Source of the DNA: Marinovum algicola
Lineage (GTDB): Bacteria > Pseudomonadota > Alphaproteobacteria > Rhodobacterales > Rhodobacteraceae
Assembly: GCF_900109145.1 (NCBI RefSeq)
Contig: NZ_FNYY01000022.1
Location: forward strand, 21,432-85,431
Length of the DNA: 64,000 nucleotides
Direction of reading: 5' to 3'
Shown: in pieces, positions 33,861-41,950 of the stretch
How the letters are laid out: each line of letters begins with the position of its first letter
Position numbering within the stretch: position 1 is the stretch's first letter
The notes under the pieces: model-generated
The model's input: the letters and a program-made list of their open reading frames with translations, nothing else
What the model was told of the DNA's origin: nothing
Databases searched by the model: none
Made by a program: the position numbers and the translations under genes

Positions 33861-35245
33861 GGCAGCACCTTCAGGACGGAGGTTTCGCGGCCCTCGATCT
33901 CGTGGAAATAGCGCAGGGCGAGGTTTTTCGCCGCCTCCATGCGATAGCGGGCCGAGGCGCGCATGTCGGTGAGCGGCGTGAAATCCTGTTCCAGCGCGGC
34001 GGCGGCCGCCCGGAGGCTGTCTTCCGACCAGGGCGCGCCGGTGAGCACGGCCTCGAAGGCGCGCGCGCGTTTCGGAATGCCGGCCAGGCCGCCAAAGCCG
34101 GTGCGGACGGCGGTGATCCGGCCGGCCTCGATGCTGAGGTTGAAGGCGGCACAGAGCGCCGAGATATCCTGATCGAAGCGTTTGGAGATCTTGTAACAGC
34201 GGAAGCCGGGCTGGTGTTTGGGCAGGGTGACCGCCTCGACGAATTCGCCGGGCGCGCGGTCCTGCTTGCCGTAGTCGAGAAAGAACTCCTCGAGCGCGAT
34301 GTCGCGGCGGGCCTCGCCCCGGCGCAGGTGCAGCCGGGCGCCGAGGGCGATCAGCGGCGGCGGGCTGTCACCGATGGGCGAGCCATTGGCGATATTGCCA
34401 CCGAGGGTCGCGGCTTCGCGTACCTGGACCGAGCCGTAGCGGCGGAACAGCTCGCCCAGGCTGGGATAGAGTTCCGCCATCAACGGCCAGAGCCGGGCGA
34501 TGCTGACCCCGGCGCCGATTTTCAGGCTGTCCCCCCGGTCCTCGATCTGCTGCAAGTCGCGGACCCGGTGCAGGAAGATCACCGGATCGAGCGCGCGCAG
34601 CTGCTTGGTGACCCAGAGGCCGACGTCGGTGGCGCCGGCGATCAGGGTGGCCTCGGGGGCGGCGGCGTAGGCCGCTGCCAGTTCGTCCGAGCTGCGGGGG
34701 AGGAGGGGGGCGCTGCCCCCCGCTGCGCTCCCCCCGGGATATTTCCGGCCAGAAGAAGCATCGGAGGCGACCCATTGCGGGACCGGGGCGGATTCGGCCG
34801 CCCTGGCGGCGCGCAGGATCGGGGCGTATCCCGTACACCGGCAGAGATTGCCGGCGAGCCGGTCCGTGTGATCCGTCTGGCCGTTGGCATGGGCCACGGC
34901 CATCGAGGCGATGAAGCCCGGGGTGCAGAAGCCGCATTGCGCGCCGTGGTGGTCGACCATCGCCTTTTGCACCGGGTGCATGTCGCCGGCGTCGTCGCGC
35001 AGGCCTTCGACGGTGCGCACCGCCTTGCCGTCGAGCTGCGGCAGGAAGAGGATGCAGGCGTTGAGCGCGCGGATGCCGGTGTCGTCCTGCACCATCACGG
35101 TGCAGGCGCCGCAATCGCCTTCGTTGCAGCCCTCCTTGGTGCCGGTGAGACCGCGCTCGTCGCGCAGCCAGTCGAGCAGGGTGCGGGTCGGGGGCTCTGG
35201 GCGGATCCGGACCGGTTCTCCGTTGAGAAGAAAGCCAATGTCCAT
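33857..35245 (-). CDS. xdhA: Xanthine dehydrogenase small subunit (FeS/FAD)
   Basis: A 462-residue subunit with two 2Fe-2S sites, CNEGDCGACTVM and CGFCTPGF with LCRCTGYAPI, followed by an FAD-binding domain (ATLIAGATDVGLWVTKQL, AATLGGNIANGSPIGDSPPP). It passes electrons from the molybdenum site to NAD. The linker between the domains contains an in-frame copy of the dispersed repeat, encoding DASSGRKYPGGSAAGGSAPL. The ATG at 35243-35245 (MDIGFLLNGEPVR) is chosen over an upstream start that would add 10 residues. Confidence 0.95.
   Translation of the reverse strand: MDIGFLLNGEPVRIRPEPPTRTLLDWLRDERGLTGTKEGCNEGDCGACTVMVQDDTGIRALNACILFLPQLDGKAVRTVEGLRDDAGDMHPVQKAMVDHHGAQCGFCTPGFIASMAVAHANGQTDHTDRLAGNLCRCTGYAPILRAARAAESAPVPQWVASDASSGRKYPGGSAAGGSAPLLPRSSDELAAAYAAAPEATLIAGATDVGLWVTKQLRALDPVIFLHRVRDLQQIEDRGDSLKIGAGVSIARLWPLMAELYPSLGELFRRYGSVQVREAATLGGNIANGSPIGDSPPPLIALGARLHLRRGEARRDIALEEFFLDYGKQDRAPGEFVEAVTLPKHQPGFRCYKISKRFDQDISALCAAFNLSIEAGRITAVRTGFGGLAGIPKRARAFEAVLTGAPWSEDSLRAAAAALEQDFTPLTDMRASARYRMEAAKNLALRYFHEIEGRETSVLKVLP
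34697..34759. repeat. Dispersed GGGGGC-hairpin repeat inside xdhA, copy C
   Basis: Read on the plus strand, this copy has GGGGGGCGCTGCCCCCC, then CCCCCCGGGATATTTCCGG and the AGAAGAAGC tail, matching intergenic copies at 6591, 23179 and 51194. It lies wholly within xdhA on the opposite strand and preserves the reading frame. Confidence 0.75.
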
Positions 35246-35380
35246 GGTGATGACCTGCCGCTCTACCTTGCGCACCTGTGCTGCGGGTCTTCGATGCGGC
35301 GTAGAAAACCTGCGTGCCTGTCCGGACAGATTAGAAAGCGCGGATCGGGCCTTGCAAGCATTTCCTTGGCCGCGGTGCAG

Positions 35381-35418
35381 AAAAAACCGGCGCTGCCTGC
35401 CGGATGGGCAGGGCCGGT
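35381..35418 (-). terminator. Intrinsic terminator of glsA
   Basis: On the minus strand, ACCGGC and GCCGGT arms enclose an inner CTGCC/GGCAG stem and are followed by TTTTTT. The hairpin starts at the glsA stop codon, so it is a classic Rho-independent terminator for glsA, placed just downstream of the xdh promoter region. Confidence 0.8.
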
Positions 35419-36341
35419 CAGCCGAAAACCGACCATCCGGTGAACCGCGCCAGCCGTTCCGCCGCCTCGGTGCCGACCCGCGAATTGCCCCAGGCGTTGA
35501 GCCCCGGCGACCAGATCGCCACCGAGGCGCGACCGGGCACCGCCAGTAGGATGCCGCCGCCGACGCCGGATTTTCCCGGCAGCCCGGTGCGGAAGGCGAA
35601 ATCGCCCGAGCCGTCGTAATGCCCGCAGGTCAGCATCAGGGCGGCGATGCGGCGGCGCTTGACCTCCGACAGCTTCAGGGGCGCGTCGGCCAGCCCGGCG
35701 ATGCCGCGCCCGGCCAGGGCCAGCTGATCGGTGGTCATCTCGATGGCGCATTGGTGGAAATAGGTGCCCAGCACCAGCTCGGGCGGGTTTCTCAGGTTGT
35801 CGAAACTCAGCAGGTAATGCGCCAGCGCCCGGTTGCGATGGCCGGTTTCGGTTTCTGACGCCGCGACCTCGGCGTCGAAGTGGATGTCGCTGTCGCCGGC
35901 GCTGGTGCGGATGAAGTCGATGATCTCGGACAGCGCTTCTTTGGGCGCGCGGCCGGCCAGCAGCTCATCGGTTGTCACCAGCGCGCCGGCATTGATGAAG
36001 GGGTTGCGCGGGCGGCCGTGCTCCTGTTCGAGCAGGAGGATGGAATCGAACCGGTCGCCGGACGGTTCGCGCCCGACCCGGTGCCAGATGCTTTCGCCGA
36101 ACCGGGCGAGGACGCAGGCGAGTGAAAAGACCTTGGAAATCGACTGGATCGAAAACCGTTGTGCGTATTGCCCGGCGCGCATCAGCCGGCCATCGGCCAG
36201 CACCACCGAGATGGCGAATTGCGCCGGGTCGATGCGGGCCAGTTCGGGGATGTAGCCCGCGACCTCGCCCCAGTCGGCCGCGTCGCGGACCTCGGTATCG
36301 AGGGTTTCGAGAAAGGCGGGCAGGGTGTCGAGATCGGCCAT
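35418..36341 (-). CDS. glsA: Glutaminase A
   Basis: This 307-residue serine-dependent glutaminase converts glutamine to glutamate and ammonia. The beta-lactamase-like catalytic motif SISK (S67 to K70) lies in QRFSIQSISKVFSLA, followed by RNPFINAGALVTTD, the segment HYDGSGDFAFRTGLPGKSGV and VGGGILLAVPG, all family signatures. Length matches the short bacterial form without STAS domain. It starts 9 bases after the alpha/beta hydrolase gene and probably shares its transcript. Confidence 0.95.
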   Translation of the reverse strand: MADLDTLPAFLETLDTEVRDAADWGEVAGYIPELARIDPAQFAISVVLADGRLMRAGQYAQRFSIQSISKVFSLACVLARFGESIWHRVGREPSGDRFDSILLLEQEHGRPRNPFINAGALVTTDELLAGRAPKEALSEIIDFIRTSAGDSDIHFDAEVAASETETGHRNRALAHYLLSFDNLRNPPELVLGTYFHQCAIEMTTDQLALAGRGIAGLADAPLKLSEVKRRRIAALMLTCGHYDGSGDFAFRTGLPGKSGVGGGILLAVPGRASVAIWSPGLNAWGNSRVGTEAAERLARFTGWSVFG

Positions 36342-36350
36342 GACTGGACG

Positions 36351-37286
36351 CTACTGCATTTCCGACTCTTGTCCACTCTTGGCCGCGGGCGTGCCCGGGG
36401 CGGGGCGCTCTTGCAGGAAGGCGAGGATCCGGTCGATGGCGCCGCGTTGCCCGAGGATGGTGTTGTGATCGCCGGTGTCGAGCAGGGCGAGCCGCGCCCC
36501 GGGCCAGGTCGCGCCGATGCCGGCCACGTCCGAGACCGGCACCGCATAGTCGTTGCGGGCATGGATCACCAGCAGTGGCTCCGAGCGGCGCGCGGCCAGC
36601 GGCTGCCAGGGGATGTCGATCGGATAGGGGGCGCCGAGCCGGCTGACCTGGGCCACGAAACGCGCCAGACAGCGCCGCCGCAGGCCGTATTGCCGGCCGG
36701 CGAAGCGCACCAGGTTCGGCAGGGTCAGCGGCGCCGAGAGAAACACCAGCTTTTTCGCGAGCGGCACATCCTCCATTGCCAGCAGGCTGGCGTTGCAGCC
36801 GACGCAATGGGCGATCACCGCGTCATACGGGCCGTCATGGGCGCCCACCTCGCGCACCGCCCCGACAATCGCGCCGAAGCTGCACAGCCGGGGCTTCGGC
36901 CCGAGGTGGCCGGGCAGGACCAGAAGATCGACCGATGCCCCGGTTTCGCGCAGGCGGCGCAGAAGGCGGCCGAACTGCCGGACATGGCCATTGTGGCCGG
37001 GCACGATCAGCAGGCGCCGGGCCGGAGCCGGCCGGGCCACCCCGTCAAAGCGCAGCAGCACCTGCCGGCCCACGGGCACGATCGCGAAACCGGGGTCGGT
37101 CTCCGCCCCGGCGATGAAACTGCCCGACGGCGTGAGGTAGCGCCGCGCCAGCAGCCGTGCGGTCGCCGCCGGGCACAGGCGCGCGGCGGCTGACAGGCAG
37201 CGGCGCCGGAGACTGTGCCCGCCGGCGCGGGACGCCGGAGCCCAGTCGAAGGGTATGACGTCCCCGGGGGAATGGTGATTGGCCAT
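36351..37286 (-). CDS. Alpha/beta hydrolase with cysteine at nucleophile elbow
   Basis: This 311-residue protein has an alpha/beta-hydrolase core: RRLLIVPGHNGHVRQFGRLL, an elbow AHCVGCNASL, an acid in VIHARNDYAVPVSD and a histidine in DTGDHNTILG. The elbow GxSxG position holds cysteine (AHCVG) rather than serine, as in dienelactone hydrolases. An N-terminal basic segment precedes the core and no signal peptide is evident. The substrate is unknown. It begins 121 bases from dnaE, divergently, and runs into glsA. Confidence 0.7.
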   Translation of the reverse strand: MANHHSPGDVIPFDWAPASRAGGHSLRRRCLSAAARLCPAATARLLARRYLTPSGSFIAGAETDPGFAIVPVGRQVLLRFDGVARPAPARRLLIVPGHNGHVRQFGRLLRRLRETGASVDLLVLPGHLGPKPRLCSFGAIVGAVREVGAHDGPYDAVIAHCVGCNASLLAMEDVPLAKKLVFLSAPLTLPNLVRFAGRQYGLRRRCLARFVAQVSRLGAPYPIDIPWQPLAARRSEPLLVIHARNDYAVPVSDVAGIGATWPGARLALLDTGDHNTILGQRGAIDRILAFLQERPAPGTPAAKSGQESEMQ

Positions 37287-37407
37287 TGCTCTTTAAGGTT
37301 GTGGTATTCAGGCCGTTTATTCTTGCTAATTGTGACGAAATTGCGGCGGTGCGACGGAAGCGGCGGTTGCGCTTCCATCGTGCCGGGCGCCGTTCTAATG
37401 TGCGCGC

Positions 37408-40400
37408 ATGACGAGCTCCCCCCGATTCATCCATCTTCGCACCCATACCGAATATTCGCTTCTGGAAGGCGCCATGCGGCTCAAGAAGCTGCCGGGCCTT
37501 TGTGCCGAGATGGGCATGCCGGCGCTGGCGGTGACCGACAGCAACAACCTGTTCTGCGCGCTGGAATTCTCGGTCGGTGCCCAGGCTGCCGGGGTGCAGC
37601 CGATCATGGGATGTCAGGTCGATGTGGCCTATGTGGCGCTCAACCCGGGCGACAAGCCGGTGGACCCGGCGGCGGTTGTTCTTCTGGCGCAGAACGAACG
37701 CGGCTACGAGAACCTGATGAAGCTCAACACCTGCCTGTATGTCGACAAGGGCGGGCAGGTGCCGCAGGTGACGCTGGAGGAGCTGGCGGCCAATGCCGAG
37801 GGGTTGATCTGCCTGTCGGGCGGGCCGGACGGGCCGGTGGGGCGGCTGCTCCGGCGCGGCCAGAGGCCGGCGGCCGAGGCGCTGATGGAGCGGCTCAAGG
37901 GGATCTACGGCGACAGGCTTTATGTCGAGCTGCAACGCCATCCCGGCGAAAGTGGATTGCCGGAGGACGAAGCGCGGTCAGAGCGCGGCTTTGTCGAGAT
38001 GGCCTATGCGATGGCGCTGCCACTGGTGGCGACCAACGACGTCTATTTTCCCAAGCCCGAGATGTACGAGGCGCATGATGCGCTGATCTGTATCGCCGAG
38101 GGGGCCTATGTCGATCAGCAGGACGCCCGGCGGCGGCTGACGCGGGAGCATTATTTCAAATCGCCGCAGGAAATGGCGACGCTCTTTGCCGATCTGCCCG
38201 AGGCGCTGGAGAACACCGTCGAGATCGCGCAGCGCTGTGCTTTCGGCTGCTATCGCCGCGACCCGATCCTGCCGAAATTCGCCGATGACGAGGTGGCCGA
38301 ACTGCGCCGCATGGCCAACCAGGGGTTGCAGGCCCGTCTGGCGGTGATCCCGCATGCGGTTTCGGTCGAGGACTACCAGAAGCGGCTGGATTTCGAGCTC
38401 GGTATCATCGAGGGCATGGGGTTTCCCGGGTATTTCCTGATCGTTGCCGATTTCATCCAGTGGGCCAAGGACAACGACATTCCGGTGGGGCCGGGGCGGG
38501 GCTCGGGTGCCGGCAGCCTCGTGGCCTATGCGCTGACCATCACCGACCTTGACCCGCTGCGCTATTCACTGCTGTTCGAACGCTTCCTCAACCCCGAGCG
38601 GGTCAGCATGCCGGACTTCGACATCGACTTCTGCATGGATCGTCGCGAAGAGGTGATCCGTTATGTGCAGGAGAAATACGGCCGCGACAAGGTGGGCCAG
38701 ATCATCACCTTCGGTGCGCTGCTGTCGAAGGCGGCGGTGCGCGACATCGGCCGGGTGTTGCAGATGCCCTATGGCCAGGTCGACCGCCTGTCCAAGATGA
38801 TCCCGGTCGAGGGGGTCAAGCCGGTCTCGATCGAGAAGGCCTTGCAGGATGAGCCGCGGCTGCGTGAAGAGGCCAGGAACGAAGAGGTGGTCGACCGGCT
38901 GCTGACCTATGGCCAGCAGGTCGAGGGGCTTTTGCGCAACGCTTCGACCCATGCCGCCGGGGTGGTGATCGGCGACCGGCCGCTGGATGCGCTGGTGCCG
39001 CTCTATCAGGATCCGCGCTCGGACATGCCGGCGACCCAGTTCAACATGAAATGGGTCGAACAGGCCGGGTTGGTGAAGTTCGACTTTCTGGGCCTCAAGA
39101 CCCTGACGGTGATCCAGAATGCCATGGACCTGGTGTTCAAATCCGGCCGGCCGCTGCATGTCTCGTCCGGGGGCGTCGAACTCTACGAGCCGGCCGAGGG
39201 GGCCGAGAACCAGATCAACGCCATCCCGCTCGATGACGAGGCGACCTACAAGCTTTATGCCGCCGCCAAGACCGTCGCCGTGTTCCAGGTGGAAAGCTCG
39301 GGCATGATGGATGCGCTCAAGCGGATGAAACCGACCTGCATCGAGGACATCGTCGCGCTGGTGGCGCTCTATCGTCCCGGCCCGATGGAGAACATCCCGG
39401 TCTATTGCGAGGTCAAGAACGGGCTGCGCGAGATCACCTCGGTGCATCCGCTGATCGATTATATTCTGGAAGAGACCCAGGGGATCATCGTCTATCAGGA
39501 GCAGGTGATGCAGATCGCCCAGGTCATGGCGGGCTATTCGCTTGGCGGCGCCGACCTGTTGCGCCGCGCCATGGGCAAGAAGATCAAGGAGGCGATGGAC
39601 GCCGAACGGCCGAAGTTCGAAAAGGGCGCGGCGGAAAACGGTGTCGAAAAGAAGAAGGCCACCGAGGTCTTCGACCTGTTGGAGAAATTCGCCAACTACG
39701 GGTTCAACAAGTCGCACGCGGCGGCCTATGCGGTGGTCAGCTACCAGACCGCCTGGCTCAAGGCGAACCACCCGGTGGAGTTCATGGCCGGGGTGATGAA
39801 CTGCGATATTCATCTGACCGACAAGCTCGCCACTTATTTCGAGGAGGTCCGCAAGGGCCTCGGCCTGCCCTGGGTTCCGCCCTGCGTGAACCGTTCGCAG
39901 GCCAGCTTCGACGTGGTCGACGGCGCGCTGGTCTATGCGCTGGGCGCGTTGAAGAACGTCGGGCTGGAGGCGATGAAGCTGGTGGTCGAAGGCCGGCAGG
40001 GCCTTGGCCACGAGGCCCCGGATCAAGCCCGGGGCGCGAAGGAAAAACCCTTTGCCACGCTCTACGATTTTGCCCGTCGCGTCGATCTCAAGCGGGTCGG
40101 CAAGCGGCCGCTGGAGATGCTGGCGCGGGCCGGGGCCTTTGATCAGCTCGATCCCAACCGCCGCCGGGTTTTCGAATCGCTCGATGCGCTGGTGAATTAT
40201 TCGGCGGCGGTGCACGAACAGAAGAATTCCAACCAGGTCTCGCTCTTTGGCGAGGCCGGCGACGACCTGCCCGAGCCGCGTCTGGCGCCGGTGAACGACT
40301 GGCTGCCCGCCGAGCGGCTGGCCGAAGAGATCAAGGCGGTGGGGTTCTACCTCTCTGGCCATCCGCTCGACGATTACATGGCCTCGCTCAAGCGCAAGGA

Positions 40401-40950
40401 CGTGATGACCCTCGACGAGGTCATGGCCAAGGCCGAACGCAGCCCCTGCGTTGCCAAGCTGGCCGGTGTCGTCGCCGGGCGGCAGGAGCGGAAATCGGCG
40501 CGCGGCAACCGCTTTGCCTTTTGCCAGCTTTCCGACACCACCGGCGCCTATGAGGTCACGCTGTTCTCGGAAACGCTGGAGAAATCGCGCGAACATCTCG
40601 AGACCGGGGCCAAGGTGGTGGTGACGGTCGAGGCGACGATGGAGAGCGACCAGCTCAAGCTGCTGGGCCGGTCGGTGGCGCCGATCGACGCGGCGGTTGC
40701 GGATGCCGGCACGATCGGCCTCAAGGTCTTTGTCGAGGAACCGGGGGCGATTCCCTCGGTCGCCACCATCCTTTCCGAGGCGGCGGGCAAGGTGCAAAAG
40801 GCGGCGCGGGGCCCGATCTTTCTCTACCTGATGGACCCGGCCCTGCCCGGCGAGGTCGAGATCGACACCGGTGCGGAATTTCCGGTGAACCCGGAAATCA
40901 AGGGCGCATTGAAGAGCCTGCCGGGGGTGATGGCGGTGGAAGAGGTCTAG
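37408..40950 (+). CDS. dnaE: DNA polymerase III alpha subunit
   Basis: This 1180-residue replicative polymerase is the main DnaE type. The N-terminal PHP domain begins HLRTHTEYSLLEGAMRLKKL; catalytic aspartates lie in MPDFDIDFCMDRREEVI; PGRGSGAGSLVAYAL and GFNKSHAAAYAVVSYQTAWL are polymerase and HhH-region motifs. The C-terminus has an OB fold. At about residue 869 the sequence EAPDQARGA interrupts the linker before EKPFATLYDFARRVDL and is encoded by a palindromic repeat also found in nrdJ. The gene is divergent from the hydrolase. Confidence 0.97.
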   Translation: MTSSPRFIHLRTHTEYSLLEGAMRLKKLPGLCAEMGMPALAVTDSNNLFCALEFSVGAQAAGVQPIMGCQVDVAYVALNPGDKPVDPAAVVLLAQNERGYENLMKLNTCLYVDKGGQVPQVTLEELAANAEGLICLSGGPDGPVGRLLRRGQRPAAEALMERLKGIYGDRLYVELQRHPGESGLPEDEARSERGFVEMAYAMALPLVATNDVYFPKPEMYEAHDALICIAEGAYVDQQDARRRLTREHYFKSPQEMATLFADLPEALENTVEIAQRCAFGCYRRDPILPKFADDEVAELRRMANQGLQARLAVIPHAVSVEDYQKRLDFELGIIEGMGFPGYFLIVADFIQWAKDNDIPVGPGRGSGAGSLVAYALTITDLDPLRYSLLFERFLNPERVSMPDFDIDFCMDRREEVIRYVQEKYGRDKVGQIITFGALLSKAAVRDIGRVLQMPYGQVDRLSKMIPVEGVKPVSIEKALQDEPRLREEARNEEVVDRLLTYGQQVEGLLRNASTHAAGVVIGDRPLDALVPLYQDPRSDMPATQFNMKWVEQAGLVKFDFLGLKTLTVIQNAMDLVFKSGRPLHVSSGGVELYEPAEGAENQINAIPLDDEATYKLYAAAKTVAVFQVESSGMMDALKRMKPTCIEDIVALVALYRPGPMENIPVYCEVKNGLREITSVHPLIDYILEETQGIIVYQEQVMQIAQVMAGYSLGGADLLRRAMGKKIKEAMDAERPKFEKGAAENGVEKKKATEVFDLLEKFANYGFNKSHAAAYAVVSYQTAWLKANHPVEFMAGVMNCDIHLTDKLATYFEEVRKGLGLPWVPPCVNRSQASFDVVDGALVYALGALKNVGLEAMKLVVEGRQGLGHEAPDQARGAKEKPFATLYDFARRVDLKRVGKRPLEMLARAGAFDQLDPNRRRVFESLDALVNYSAAVHEQKNSNQVSLFGEAGDDLPEPRLAPVNDWLPAERLAEEIKAVGFYLSGHPLDDYMASLKRKDVMTLDEVMAKAERSPCVAKLAGVVAGRQERKSARGNRFAFCQLSDTTGAYEVTLFSETLEKSREHLETGAKVVVTVEATMESDQLKLLGRSVAPIDAAVADAGTIGLKVFVEEPGAIPSVATILSEAAGKVQKAARGPIFLYLMDPALPGEVEIDTGAEFPVNPEIKGALKSLPGVMAVEEV
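40012..40038 (+). repeat. In-frame 27-nt palindromic repeat in dnaE
   Basis: CCCCGG and CCGGGG arms are separated by 7 bases inside a 27-base unit encoding EAPDQARGA. The same unit, differing at 2 bases, occurs in the same reading frame in nrdJ at 53514-53540. Confidence 0.8.
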
Positions 40951-41010
40951 GGTCCGGTTTGGCCGGTCCGGCGCATCGAGACGGATTGCGCATGGGCGAG
41001 GACCGGGGGG

Positions 41011-41030
41011 GGCCGGATCAGGTCCGGGAC
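41011..41030. repeat. Imperfect CCGGATCAGGTCCGG palindrome
   Basis: GGCCGGATCAGGTCCGGGAC lies in the gap between convergent dnaE and the TauE/SafE gene. It resembles the perfect copy at 21674-21694 and the in-gene copies in dnaE and nrdJ. The arms are not fully complementary. Confidence 0.45.
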
Positions 41031-41034
41031 GCGG

Positions 41035-41802
41035 TCAGGCGAAATAGGCGCGGCGGATCAGGTTCAGCCCGGCCAGCAGCAGCACCGCCAGCGTGGCGCG
41101 GCGGAACACCTCCTGCTCGATCCGGTCGGACACCCGTCCGCCCAGCCACATGCCGATCATCGCCGGCACGCAGAGCCAGGCGGAAAACAGCAGCGTTTCG
41201 CCGCGGATCACGCCGCTGCCGGAATGTGCCACCAGCAGCAACACCGCGCCCAGCCCGAAGGCCACGCCCTGAGTGCGCATCTGCAACCGCTTTTCCGTGT
41301 GCAGCGCAGTGAGATAGGCCACCAGCGGCGGCCCCCAGACGCCGGAGAGCCCGCCGATAAAGCCGGAAACGCCGCCCAGAACGATTTCGACCCAGGGGGT
41401 CTGGCGGCTCAGCCGCAGGCGCAGCCCCATGAGCTGCACCAGGCTGAAGAGCACCATCGGCAGACCGATCGCCAGAAACAGCACCCAGACCGGCAGAAAG
41501 GCATACAGCTGCGCCGAGGCCACCAGCATCACCGCGCCGGCCAACAGGTAGATGCGGAACTGTCTGACCGAAGCCACCGCCGGGCCTACCCCCTGGCGCA
41601 GCGCCTGGGCGCCGTTCGACAGCAGGGTCGGCAGGATCAGCCCGGCCAGCGCCACATCCGGCGGCAGGAAAATACCCAGGAGCGAAATCATGATCATCGG
41701 CATGGCAAAACCCACCATGCCTTTGATCACCCCGGCCAAAAGCGCGACCATGCCGCTGGCGGCAAGGATCAGGATGGTGAATTCGGGCGATGGTGCTTCC
41801 AT
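41035..41802 (-). CDS. Sulfite exporter TauE/SafE family protein
   Basis: This 255-residue protein has about eight hydrophobic segments. The paired family motifs VALLAGVIKGMVGFAMPMIM and IVLGGVSGFIGGLSGVWGPP confirm TauE/SafE. Family members export sulfite, sulfoacetate or other organic anions; the cargo here is unknown. It converges on dnaE and is divergent from mcd. The start MEAPSPEFTILIL places the first helix at the N-terminus. Confidence 0.88.
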   Translation of the reverse strand: MEAPSPEFTILILAASGMVALLAGVIKGMVGFAMPMIMISLLGIFLPPDVALAGLILPTLLSNGAQALRQGVGPAVASVRQFRIYLLAGAVMLVASAQLYAFLPVWVLFLAIGLPMVLFSLVQLMGLRLRLSRQTPWVEIVLGGVSGFIGGLSGVWGPPLVAYLTALHTEKRLQMRTQGVAFGLGAVLLLVAHSGSGVIRGETLLFSAWLCVPAMIGMWLGGRVSDRIEQEVFRRATLAVLLLAGLNLIRRAYFA

Positions 41803-41950
41803 GCCAGCGCCCTACCATGCCCGATCCGCCGCCGCATTCGGAAAGTGCGTGGGTAATTTTTGCAATGACTGGCGATGAAAAACGTATTTTTGTTGCGCTG
41901 CGACTGCGAAGGCATTATGCACGTGCAGGATAGCAGAAGGATGACGATTC

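Noticed and set aside
38566..40797. A 743-codon open frame antisense to dnaE
   Set aside because: It mirrors a fully conserved polymerase gene; long antisense frames arise from high GC at third positions. It shows no domain I recognise.
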